A DNA stretch of 7,810 bases. Origin: an uncultured Bacteroidota bacterium (lineage in GTDB: Bacteria; Bacteroidota; Bacteroidia; Chitinophagales; Chitinophagaceae). The stretch is taken from the NCBI GenBank assembly GCA_903905685.1, contig CAIVHI010000507.1, forward strand, positions 1-7,810, read 5' to 3'. Each line of letters opens with the position of its first letter. Position 1 is the first letter of the stretch. Both the position numbers and the translations under genes were made by a program. This document shows, in pieces, positions 1 to 6,627 of this stretch. The notes beneath the pieces were generated by a model, which had not been told where the DNA came from, did not search any database, and saw nothing but the letters and a program-made list of their open reading frames with translations.

Positions 1-1
1 C

Positions 2-169
2 GCCGTGGCCGATAATCGCCTGTGGCTGCAAGTGCCCCCTGAGGTTCCTTTTTTCGGGTTGGGTAATGGAAAATTGGACCTTTCTGACATTTATGGTCGT
101 CTAGTCTATCGAGTGTACCTTATGGTCGGCCTAGGTTTTTATCCCCGCATGCATACAATCCCGAAATGA
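2..169 (+). CDS. C-terminal tail of a gene cut by the left edge, probably a broken T9SS sorting domain
   Basis: An open frame runs in from the left edge and ends at TGA (167-169), giving 55 residues. I do not recognise the protein as a whole. The tail has the pattern of a type A T9SS C-terminal sorting domain: a beta strand reading RLWLQVP, then LDLSDIYGRLVY. The second block lines up residue by residue with VRITDIDGELVY in the sorting domain of the PorZ-like protein further along this window. Such domains normally finish with a Gly-x-Tyr strand and a basic last strand; here the frame stops straight after IPK, about where that Gly is expected. The tail is therefore probably truncated by a nonsense or frameshift mutation, and the gene may be a pseudogene. 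If intact, the protein would be a secreted, surface-attached or released T9SS cargo. A short membrane-protein tail is the alternative. The domain call is inference from pattern only. Confidence 0.4.
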   Translation, partial: AVADNRLWLQVPPEVPFFGLGNGKLDLSDIYGRLVYRVYLMVGLGFYPRMHTIPK

Positions 170-306
170 AGCCCTGTGATTCATTATAAATTACTGGAAA
201 ATTATTTGGTCTCATTAATTTATTGATGGTCTGATTTTTACGCATAGATATCGCTACCTTCACACCTCGTTATTGATTAATTTAGGACGAATTGACTAAA
301 TAGGGG

Positions 307-837
307 ATGACACAATTAAGGTACTTTCTGGCGGACACACAACGGTTTTTAGGGCGGAAGAAATGGCGTATCGTGGTAATGCTGTTTTATATTCCGTATT
401 GGGCGGTATTATGGTACCGGTTGGAGCGCTCGCTATACTTGTTGTTCGGCAATACTTATGCGGTCGTACGTTTGCCACTTACGCCCATTGCTTTTTTGCT
501 TCAATCCTTGTCCAACTTGGATATTCATTATAAGGCAGACATTGGGCCGGGTCTCATGGTGCTGCATCCTGCTGTTGGGGTTGTGGTTTCGGGGCAAGTC
601 AAAATTGGCAAAAACCTTACCTTGACCGGCGGCAACGTGATTGGCGCAACCCGTCATGGCCCAAAAGGTTCGTATGTCATTGGCGATGACTGCTTATTGG
701 GTGCCAACGCGGTTATCATTGGGCCTATTACACTCGGTAATTCCATTAAAATTGGTGCGAGCGCATGCGTTGTGAAGTCGTTCGAGGGCGATGGTTTGAC
801 CCTATTGGGAGTTCCCGCATCTCCAAAACGCTCCTAA
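307..837 (+). CDS. Hexapeptide-repeat acyltransferase, serine acetyltransferase-like (LbH family)
   Basis: This 176-residue protein should transfer an acetyl group from acetyl-CoA. Residues 1-70 are a helical, partly hydrophobic lead; residues 72-171 form left-handed beta-helix repeats (DIHYKADIG, VKIGKNLTL, YVIGDDCLLG, ITLGNSIKIG) ending in GVPA at 168-171, as in CysE-type enzymes. It is much shorter than classical CysE (about 270 residues) and lacks the N-terminal helical domain. Both histidines equivalent to the CysE catalytic pair appear kept (His87 and His117), but the Asp beside the first one in CysE (LDH) is Leu86 here. Loss of that Asp and the short N-terminus fit the short acetyltransferases found in polysaccharide gene clusters (WcaB type) at least as well as cysteine synthesis. 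A TAG directly in frame upstream (301-303) makes 307 the first possible ATG. No partner gene lies beside it, so the acceptor is open. The fold is sure; the substrate is not. Confidence 0.85.
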   Translation: MTQLRYFLADTQRFLGRKKWRIVVMLFYIPYWAVLWYRLERSLYLLFGNTYAVVRLPLTPIAFLLQSLSNLDIHYKADIGPGLMVLHPAVGVVVSGQVKIGKNLTLTGGNVIGATRHGPKGSYVIGDDCLLGANAVIIGPITLGNSIKIGASACVVKSFEGDGLTLLGVPASPKRS

Positions 838-1005
838 TCCAAACATTTCGGTTATTTCCACCAAATGGCATATTGGCTTACTTCGCTAGTCGATTTCGAC
901 GGGGGGACCTGCCGGTGCCGCTTTGGGAAGGGCAATTTTATTTCGTCATATCCACTCAAACAGAAATGGCGTAGGTTTTGTAATTCCCCATCCTATTTCC
1001 GCGTC

Positions 1006-1064
1006 TTACGAATTACGGGATGAAAACTGCACCTACCGTTTTCATCCCGTAATTGGTAATTTTT
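1006..1064 (+). terminator. Strong hairpin with T run, likely rho-independent terminator
   Basis: Arms 1011-1027 and 1038-1054 are a perfect 17-bp inverted repeat around a 10-base loop. After one G/G mismatch, four more pairs (1006-1009 with 1056-1059) extend the stem to 22 positions. Five Ts follow at 1060-1064, so the shape suits termination of plus-strand transcription coming from the acyltransferase gene, whose stop is about 170 bases upstream. It ends 18 bases before the ATG of the decayed barrel gene. The stem is long and unusually perfect for a terminator, so a dispersed palindromic repeat or an operator is also possible. Confidence 0.55.
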
Positions 1065-1082
1065 GACGAACGACGTGTCTAC

Positions 1083-1610
1083 ATGAGAAAAAGCCTCATC
1101 CTCTTGGTATTTGCAATGATGATTTTTCAAAATCGGGTTACCGCCGATATCCATATTTCGGGTTGAGTTACAGACGAACATGGCGTTGCGTTCTTTGCCT
1201 ATTGCCAAAATCAGTTCAAAATGGGTAAGGCTTGGTCGGCCGAGGTGACGGGCAATGTGGGTGGACCCTACCTCTGGGGTGGCTCTTGGAGAATCAGCCC
1301 GATAGGTGGATTGGATGTTGGGGTCAAAAAGCAACTTTGGAATAACCGGGCCGACCTGAAAATTATTTTTGCCGATATATTCCTAACGAGCCCCTGGCAT
1401 GCCACCTCCAACTTCGGCGGTATGCAGATTCAAGCATACGGCACACAGGATAGTCGGAAGGCACGTGCTGTTTTTACATATAGGCTAGGGCGCAATAAGA
1501 ACTCCGAAGGTAAGGAACGCCACACCGGTCTTGGGGCTGAAGAAGAAAGGCTCAACAAAAAGAATGAAGTCGGTGGTAAAGGCACTAGCCGGGTAATTGG
1601 AGGCGTTTAG
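1083..1610 (+). pseudogene. Remnant of an outer-membrane beta-barrel (TonB receptor-like) gene: signal peptide and C-terminus only
   Basis: One reading frame carries both ends of an outer-membrane protein. From ATG 1083 it encodes a signal peptide (MRKS, a hydrophobic core, then VTA before Asp) and IHISG. TGA follows at 1164-1166. The same frame then continues with VTDEHGVAF, so ISG-stop-VTDEHG reads as the opening strand of a carboxypeptidase-like regulatory domain with one codon changed to a stop (CGA or AGA to TGA would do). Within about ten codons the text becomes the end of an OMP_b-brl_3-type barrel: KMGKAWSAEVTG, GGLDVGVKKQLWN, a DIFLT strand, VFTYRLGRNK, then a charged RHTGLGAEEERLNKK tail as in intact members. 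The rest of the first domain, the plug and most of the barrel are missing, several hundred residues judging by usual family length. The frame ends at TAG 1608-1610, 26 bases past the murI stop on the other strand, probably because its own stop was lost. It is not expected to make a working protein. Confidence 0.8.
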
Positions 1611-2415
1611 CCTGCACCTGCGTACCAAAAAACAAGGATGCATGGTTGTCGAAATCGGATGGGTCGTCGGTGGTGAATATTTCGGTGCTACCGCCGGTAG
1701 TGAGGCGGCTTTCGATTTCCGGATGTCTTTCAAGGTAGTTTGACAAGCTGCTCGCTACGATTTCCCCTTGAGTAACAATCTTGATGCCCTTGGGCAAAAT
1801 CTTACTTATTTTCGGCAAGAGGATAGGGTAGTGGGTACAGGCCAACAACACGGTATCAATCAATGGGTCGGCCGTAAGCAACTGCTGTAAATCTTGTTTA
1901 ATGAAGAAATCCGCACCATCCGACTCATAAAAGCCATTCTCAATGAGGGGCACCCAAATTGGGCAAGCCAATTGGCTGACGCGCACATTTGGGAAAAACT
2001 TCTCGATTTCCAGACTATAAGAATTGGAGGCAATCGTTCCTCGCGTACCCAGTATGCCAATGTGTCCGGTATTTGTGAAATCGCCTATCACTTCGGCCGT
2101 TGGCCTTATTACCCCCAGCACACGGTTGGTTGGGTTTATAGTGGGTAAGTCACTTTGTTGAATGGTTCTCAATGCTTTAGCCGATGCCGTGTTGCACGCT
2201 AGGATGACCAGCGGACAGCCCTGGTGGAAAAACCATTTTACACATTGCAACGTGTATTCGTGCACGGTTTCGAACGAGCGGTTGCCATACGGTGCCCGGG
2301 CATTGTCTCCCAAATAAAAATAATCATAGTTAGGCAAGGCCTCCTTTATGCACTTGAATACGGTGAGTCCGCCGTAGCCGGAGTCGAAGATGCCGATGGG
2401 ATGCCTGGGTTCCAT
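1585..2415 (-). CDS. murI: Glutamate racemase
   Basis: MurI interconverts L- and D-glutamate in the cytoplasm and so supplies D-Glu for the second position of the peptidoglycan stem peptide. The 276-residue form starting at 2415 opens MEPRHPIGIFDSGYGG, the family's N-terminal signature with the catalytic-site Asp at residue 11. The two catalytic cysteines are Cys74 in ACNTAS and Cys193 in LLACTHYP. The YLGDNARAPYGNRS block at about 34-47 is also characteristic. The frame is open up to another ATG at 2466, but the extra 17 residues have no counterpart in the family, so 2415 is preferred. The gene diverges from the porZ-like gene. Its last 26 bases overlap the end of the decayed barrel frame in convergent orientation. 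In many Bacteroidota murI follows bamA and ompH; those genes are not in this window. Confidence 0.95.
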   Translation of the reverse strand: MEPRHPIGIFDSGYGGLTVFKCIKEALPNYDYFYLGDNARAPYGNRSFETVHEYTLQCVKWFFHQGCPLVILACNTASAKALRTIQQSDLPTINPTNRVLGVIRPTAEVIGDFTNTGHIGILGTRGTIASNSYSLEIEKFFPNVRVSQLACPIWVPLIENGFYESDGADFFIKQDLQQLLTADPLIDTVLLACTHYPILLPKISKILPKGIKIVTQGEIVASSLSNYLERHPEIESRLTTGGSTEIFTTDDPSDFDNHASLFFGTQVQAKRLQLPG

Positions 2416-2524
2416 AGGGTAAAAGTAAGGCACGATGACGACAAGGCGCACTTGGAGGTCATCCATTGTTGGTAGGTGCTCATGCGGCGAGGCAATAACG
2501 GGAAGCTATTCAGCGTTATTTGTC

Positions 2525-2532
2525 TAAATTTG
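2525..2532 (+). promoter_or_regulatory. Bacteroidota-type -7 box for the porZ-like gene
   Basis: TAAATTTG matches the Bacteroidota sigma-factor -7 consensus TAnnTTTG at every fixed position and ends 15 bases before the ATG at 2548. No clear TTG -33 element sits at the usual spacing upstream. If active, transcription would start around 2538-2541, giving a very short leader and ruling out translation from the earlier in-frame ATG at 2476. Confidence 0.45.
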
Positions 2533-2547
2533 GGGCTTTTCGTTTTT

Positions 2548-4866
2548 ATGGCTAAGTTTCGTTATCTCATCGGAATCGTTTTCTTTCTGTCGGCACTCGT
2601 CGTTTCAGTTGCCGCGACCGAGAAACCTATCGGCTCTTGGAATTCCTTTTTACCCTATAACAGTGCTTATGGTGTCTGTACAGACGGCAACAACATCTAT
2701 ATAGTCACAAAATATGCGTTTTTTACTTACGACAACCCTGTCGATGGCAATATGCAGGCTTATAGTAAGGTTTCGGGAATGTCTGATGTCGGCATGCAGT
2801 GTATTGCCTACGATATGAGTTCTTCGTCCACTATTCTGGTATACTCCAACGGCAACATCGATATATTCAAGGACAACACGTTCTACAACATTCCCGACTT
2901 GAAGCTTAAAATGGTTACCGGCTTAAAGGCCGTTTATTCGGTATATGTGGAAAACGGTACGGCCTATTTGAGCACCTCGTTAGGGGTGATTGTTATCGAT
3001 ATTGCCCACCGCGTAATCACGGAAACCTACCAATTCTTGGTGGCCAATCAGGTAGTAGCCATCAATGCGTTTGTCGGGTTTGGCTCTAATTTCTATGCCA
3101 TCACTGCCGCAGGCCTGTATTCGGTGCCTAAGTCCGTACCCGACCTGCAAAACTTTCAGGAGTGGACGCATGTGGATAGTACCGATGCTTACAGTTTTAT
3201 GGCTGTTGCAGGCGGCAATCTTTATTTGGCATCTCAAAGTGCCGTGTACCAATATAGTACCGTTACCGGAGCAACAAATATCTATACTTCGTCCCAAACG
3301 GTAAGTCACCTCGACCCATCCAACCACGGTTTGTTCGTGTCGGAACAGAATACATCATCTTATTCGGGTTACGTAAAGCAATTCGATTCTACCAACCGAA
3401 TAATCGATTCCATAAAATTTACGGGTTTGACTGCTCAGGTGGTTCAATTGATGGATGGTCAGAGGTATGTGGCCGATGCGGGTAACGGCATTGCTTACTG
3501 GCACAATGGAGCCTTATTCTATTATGCTCCAGGTGGTCCGGGAGATGTCAACTCGTTCGACATTTATGCCAACAACGGTAGTGTATGGGTAGCCCACGGC
3601 GGTTTCAACGATTTGTTCTTGCCTAACAATAATGGTGACGGCCTCTCTCATTTCGATGGGAATAATTGGAGGCATTTTCAAGAATGGTCTTACACTCCAT
3701 TCTGGGATACTTTGGGCGATTTTGTTGCAGTAACCAAGGACGAAAGCTCCGGTACCCTGTATGCGGCATCTTTTGGAAACTATGGCAATGGGGGCGTTTT
3801 TGCACTCAACAGCGATGGGACCTATAAAATTTACAAGCAGGGAATCTTCGACCGCGGTTCTTCGTCGGGTGGTTGGGAAATGGCGGGCTTGGCAGTAGAC
3901 AATTCGGGTAATCTTTGGGTAACCTCTTACACATCGCTTCACGAGTTGTGCGTTCTGGAGAAGAGTACCGGAAATTGGTACAAATACCACGTCAATATTT
4001 CGCGAAGCCCACCCTATGACGGTGGCCCCATCACGCTCGACAATTATGGCCAGGTTTGGTATGTATGCAGTTATGGCAATGGCATCATAGGCTACAACCC
4101 AAATGGTACCCTCAGCGACCCTTCCGATGATTCGTATTACAGGTTGTCAACGGGGGTTGGATTCGGCAATCTCCCCAGCAACAACACGTATTGCATCGTG
4201 AACGACCTCTCGGGTAACCTTTGGGTAGGCACCGACAATGGTATAGGCATCATCTACCAACCATCCAATTGTATATCGGAGAAATGCGATGCGACCATTC
4301 CAATTGTCCAATATGACCAGTTCGCCAATTATTTGTTTATTGGCGAAAACGTGAGGACTATCGCTGTGGATGGCGCCAACCGCAAGTGGGTGGGCACCGA
4401 CAATGGAGTATGGCTGCTTGCCGCCGATGCCAGTTCCATCGTCAACCGGTTTACTCAAGACAACAGTCCGTTGCCCTCCAACCACGTCAAGAAAATCAGT
4501 ATCGATAAAGTTACCGGCGATGTATACATTGGTACCGATCAAGGTTTGGTGAGCTATCGCAGTACAGCCACGCAAGGCGGAGACACCAATTCGGGTGTCA
4601 CCATCTTTCCAAATCCGGTACATGCAGGCTACACGGGCACCATAGCCATTAAGGGCTTGGTGGCCAATGCCGATGTGCGCATTACCGACATTGATGGAGA
4701 ATTGGTGTATCACACTACCGCCTTTGGTGGCCAAGCCACATGGAACGGATTGGATTATAAAGGCCATCGTCCCCAAAGTGGGGTATACCTGGTATTCGTT
4801 ACCAGCACCGGCAATTCGCAATCGTCAAACCAATCTTATGTCGGCAAAATCGTGTTCCTGCAATAG
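2548..4866 (+). CDS. porZ: PorZ-like T9SS attachment-complex protein (two beta-propellers plus type A sorting domain)
   Basis: In Porphyromonas gingivalis, PorZ sits on the cell surface with PorU, PorV and PorQ and hands anionic lipopolysaccharide to the PorU sortase, which attaches it to T9SS cargo. This 772-residue product matches PorZ in length and order. It has a signal peptide (MAKFRYL, hydrophobic core, SVAA at 20-23) and an N-terminal propeller opening IGSWNSFLPYNSAYGV and including SKVSGMSDVG and ILVYSNGNIDIF. Later propeller blades of the two-component-regulator type read GNLWVTSYT, GNLWVGTDNGIG, KWVGTDNGVW and VYIGTDQGLV. The sorting domain begins at FPNPV (about residue 687) and ends KIVFLQ. 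An in-frame ATG at 2476 would add 24 residues before the signal peptide; 2548 is preferred because it opens a normal signal peptide and lies just after a good -7 box. recO follows after 39 bp, probably in the same transcript. A generic propeller T9SS cargo is the alternative, but the N-terminal text is PorZ-like. Confidence 0.85.
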   Translation: MAKFRYLIGIVFFLSALVVSVAATEKPIGSWNSFLPYNSAYGVCTDGNNIYIVTKYAFFTYDNPVDGNMQAYSKVSGMSDVGMQCIAYDMSSSSTILVYSNGNIDIFKDNTFYNIPDLKLKMVTGLKAVYSVYVENGTAYLSTSLGVIVIDIAHRVITETYQFLVANQVVAINAFVGFGSNFYAITAAGLYSVPKSVPDLQNFQEWTHVDSTDAYSFMAVAGGNLYLASQSAVYQYSTVTGATNIYTSSQTVSHLDPSNHGLFVSEQNTSSYSGYVKQFDSTNRIIDSIKFTGLTAQVVQLMDGQRYVADAGNGIAYWHNGALFYYAPGGPGDVNSFDIYANNGSVWVAHGGFNDLFLPNNNGDGLSHFDGNNWRHFQEWSYTPFWDTLGDFVAVTKDESSGTLYAASFGNYGNGGVFALNSDGTYKIYKQGIFDRGSSSGGWEMAGLAVDNSGNLWVTSYTSLHELCVLEKSTGNWYKYHVNISRSPPYDGGPITLDNYGQVWYVCSYGNGIIGYNPNGTLSDPSDDSYYRLSTGVGFGNLPSNNTYCIVNDLSGNLWVGTDNGIGIIYQPSNCISEKCDATIPIVQYDQFANYLFIGENVRTIAVDGANRKWVGTDNGVWLLAADASSIVNRFTQDNSPLPSNHVKKISIDKVTGDVYIGTDQGLVSYRSTATQGGDTNSGVTIFPNPVHAGYTGTIAIKGLVANADVRITDIDGELVYHTTAFGGQATWNGLDYKGHRPQSGVYLVFVTSTGNSQSSNQSYVGKIVFLQ

Positions 4867-4905
4867 GGTGGGGATAGGCGAGGGTGCTGAAAAATCGGTA
4901 CGGGC

Positions 4906-5640
4906 GTGTTAGGGCATACCCGCGGCATTGTGTTGCGCAAGGTGAAGTATGGCGACTCCGGCCTTATCGTCACGGTGTTGACGGTAGACTTGGGGGTACG
5001 CTCTTTCTTGGTGCGCGGCATGAAAGCCGGTACCAAAACAGGGGCACGTGCAGGTGCTTTCCAGCATGGTATGCAGTTGGAGATTGGTTATTTCGACTCG
5101 GGCCAGAAAACCATGTTGCGGCTCACCGAGTTTCAATTGTTGCGCGTCTATATGTCTTTGACGGAAGACGTAATTAAGAATACCGTGCTGATGTTTGCCT
5201 CCGAGTTGTTGTTGCGCCTACTACCCGAAAATGCACCCATGCCTGCCATCTTCGATTCGGCAACCCGGTTTCTGGATGACTTGGATGCGGTTCCTACTGC
5301 CGGGGTCGGGAATTTTCCGCTCTTTTTTGCCATGACATGCGGGCGCTTGCTGGGTTATGAGTTTTCTGGGGCATTTTCTGAGGACACGCCCTATCCCGAC
5401 CTTAGCGATGGAGGATTTTCTTCGCATCCGCCCGCTGAAGGCAACTTGATGAATTTCACGGAGGCTCAAGCCCTAAGCGCCTTGCTGGCAAGCAGGCGGG
5501 TAACCGATTTGCAATACATTTCGTTGCCAGGCCATACCCGCAATAAACTCCTGGATTGGTATTTGGTGTTTTTGGAACGGCACACCCAGCATATGGGGTC
5601 TATGCGGTCGTTGCCGGTACTTAGGGCATTGCTGGCATAG
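4906..5640 (+). CDS. recO: DNA repair protein RecO
   Basis: RecO works with RecR (and RecF) to load RecA onto SSB-coated single-stranded DNA in recombinational gap repair. The 244-residue product begins MLGHTRGIVLRKVKYGDSG, the usual start of Bacteroidota RecO and the first strand of its N-terminal OB fold (roughly residues 1-80). A helical C-terminal domain follows (LMFASELLLRLLPE, LFFAMTCGRLLGY) and ends in a SLPVLRALLA tail typical of the family. The start is GTG; no ATG fits the conserved N-terminus. No CxxC zinc motif is seen, and I see only one Cys. The gene lies 39 bp after porZ on the same strand with no visible promoter of its own, so the two are probably co-transcribed. It converges on rsgA. 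Confidence 0.92.
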   Translation: MLGHTRGIVLRKVKYGDSGLIVTVLTVDLGVRSFLVRGMKAGTKTGARAGAFQHGMQLEIGYFDSGQKTMLRLTEFQLLRVYMSLTEDVIKNTVLMFASELLLRLLPENAPMPAIFDSATRFLDDLDAVPTAGVGNFPLFFAMTCGRLLGYEFSGAFSEDTPYPDLSDGGFSSHPPAEGNLMNFTEAQALSALLASRRVTDLQYISLPGHTRNKLLDWYLVFLERHTQHMGSMRSLPVLRALLA

Positions 5641-5651
5641 CCAAAGCCGGC

Positions 5652-6578
5652 TTACCACGTTTTTTCTATACTGTCCAGAATGGATAGGTAGTTCTTGTAA
5701 CGCTCGTAAGATATTTCTCCGGCCACAACCGCATCTTTAATGGCGCAGTCGGGCTCATTATAGTGCTTGCAGTTGTTGAATTTGCAGCCGTTCAAGAGTT
5801 TATGCATCTCCGGGAAGTAATGCGACAATTCTTCCTGTTGAAAATTAACCAGCCCGAATTCTTTAATGCCTGGAGTGTCTATCACATTGCCACCGTCGGG
5901 TGTTTCAAACATCTCGGAGAATGTTGTGGTATGTTGCCCCTTGCGGCTCCATCCCGAAATCGCATTAACCTTCGTATCTATGCCCGGCACCAATGCATTG
6001 ATAAGGGTACTCTTGCCCACGCCGGAGTGACCGCTCAACAGCACGGTTTTGTGGGCAATAAAGTCGGAGAACGCTTGCAAGGTTTCCGGATGCGTTGCCG
6101 ATACCGGGAAAACGGGGTAGCCCAATACCGGATAGATTCTCTTCCACAGGGCCAAAATGGCTTCAGAGTCCTCGTCCAAGATATCCACTTTGTTCACTAC
6201 GATACAGGCAGGGATATGGTATGCGGCGGCAGTCACCAAAAAACGGTCAACAAAGCCCGAAGATGTTCGTGGTTCGGCCATCGATGCTATCAGTACCGCC
6301 AAATCCATATTGGCAGCGATAATGTGTTTTTGATTGGGGTTACGGGGAGACACCCTAACGATATAATTGCTTCGAGGCGCAACTGCGGTAATGATCGCGG
6401 TCCGCTTATCGGTGTCTTCAATGTCGAAAGCGATGACATCGCCCACGGCAAGGGGGTTGGTAGACTTGATTTCGAAATCTATTTTGAGTTTGCCTTTGAT
6501 ACGGGCATCCCAGTAGCCGCCTTCCTTATCGCGCACCACATACCACGTCCCGGTCGATTTGTAAACTGTCCCCTCCAT
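5652..6578 (-). CDS. rsgA: Ribosome small-subunit GTPase RsgA (YjeQ)
   Basis: RsgA is a circularly permuted GTPase that binds the 30S subunit late in assembly and is released on GTP hydrolysis. Counting from the ATG at 6593 (313 residues), an N-terminal OB fold covers about 6-75. The GTPase motifs then come in the permuted order G4-G5-G1-G2-G3: NKVD at 134-137, SA at 165-166, the P-loop GHSGVGKST at 188-196, HTTT at 221-224 and DTPG at 239-242. The zinc site of the C-terminal domain is complete, with Cys270, Cys275, His277 and Cys283. Met6 (ATG at 6578) gives the MEGTVYKSTGTWY start usual in the phylum, so 6578 is preferred; 6593 cannot be excluded. The gene lies 49 bp after the permease gene on the same strand and may be transcribed with it. 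Its stop is 11 bp from the recO stop. Confidence 0.96.
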   Translation of the reverse strand: MEGTVYKSTGTWYVVRDKEGGYWDARIKGKLKIDFEIKSTNPLAVGDVIAFDIEDTDKRTAIITAVAPRSNYIVRVSPRNPNQKHIIAANMDLAVLIASMAEPRTSSGFVDRFLVTAAAYHIPACIVVNKVDILDEDSEAILALWKRIYPVLGYPVFPVSATHPETLQAFSDFIAHKTVLLSGHSGVGKSTLINALVPGIDTKVNAISGWSRKGQHTTTFSEMFETPDGGNVIDTPGIKEFGLVNFQQEELSHYFPEMHKLLNGCKFNNCKHYNEPDCAIKDAVVAGEISYERYKNYLSILDSIEKTW

Positions 6579-6627
6579 ATTCGATTTCAGCACTTGCCGC
6601 GTGATTGAGCCATCGGTTACAAAAAAG

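Noticed and set aside
278..285. TAATTTAG upstream of the acyltransferase gene, as a possible -7 box
   Set aside because: One fixed position is wrong and no -33 TTG lies at suitable spacing. AT-rich DNA gives such matches easily.
865..1023. A 52-codon plus-strand frame from ATG 865 to TGA 1021-1023, between the acyltransferase and the hairpin
   Set aside because: It has no recognisable motif, an unusual Cys/Arg-rich composition, and its end runs into the hairpin's left arm. A chance frame is more likely than a gene.
1057..1065. TAATTTTTG just upstream of the pseudogene start, resembling a -7 box
   Set aside because: It has one base too many for TAnnTTTG, no TTG at the -33 position, and is largely explained as the base of the hairpin and its T run.
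1164..1166. Idea that TGA is read as an amino acid in this organism
   Set aside because: The acyltransferase, murI, porZ, recO and rsgA contain no in-frame TGA and encode Trp with TGG, so the standard bacterial code applies and the TGA here is a lesion.
2416..2466. Upstream start for murI at 2466, adding 17 residues
   Set aside because: The extra residues do not fit the family N-terminus, while ATG 2415 places the FDSGYGG motif at the normal distance from the start.
4147..4821. Minus-strand open frame (224 codons) opposite the 3' part of the porZ-like gene
   Set aside because: The plus strand encodes clear propeller blades and a sorting domain. The reverse frame has no motif and is a mirror of that coding bias.
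5644..5653. Perfect 10-bp palindrome AAGCCGGCTT in the recO/rsgA convergent gap
   Set aside because: It is centred without a loop and is too short to form a stable terminator hairpin. It is probably chance in a GC-rich stop region.
5763..6608. Long plus-strand open frame (281 codons) opposite rsgA
   Set aside because: rsgA is certain from its complete permuted GTPase and zinc motifs. The opposite frame is low-complexity in Arg/His/Gly and shows no family features, so it is a shadow.
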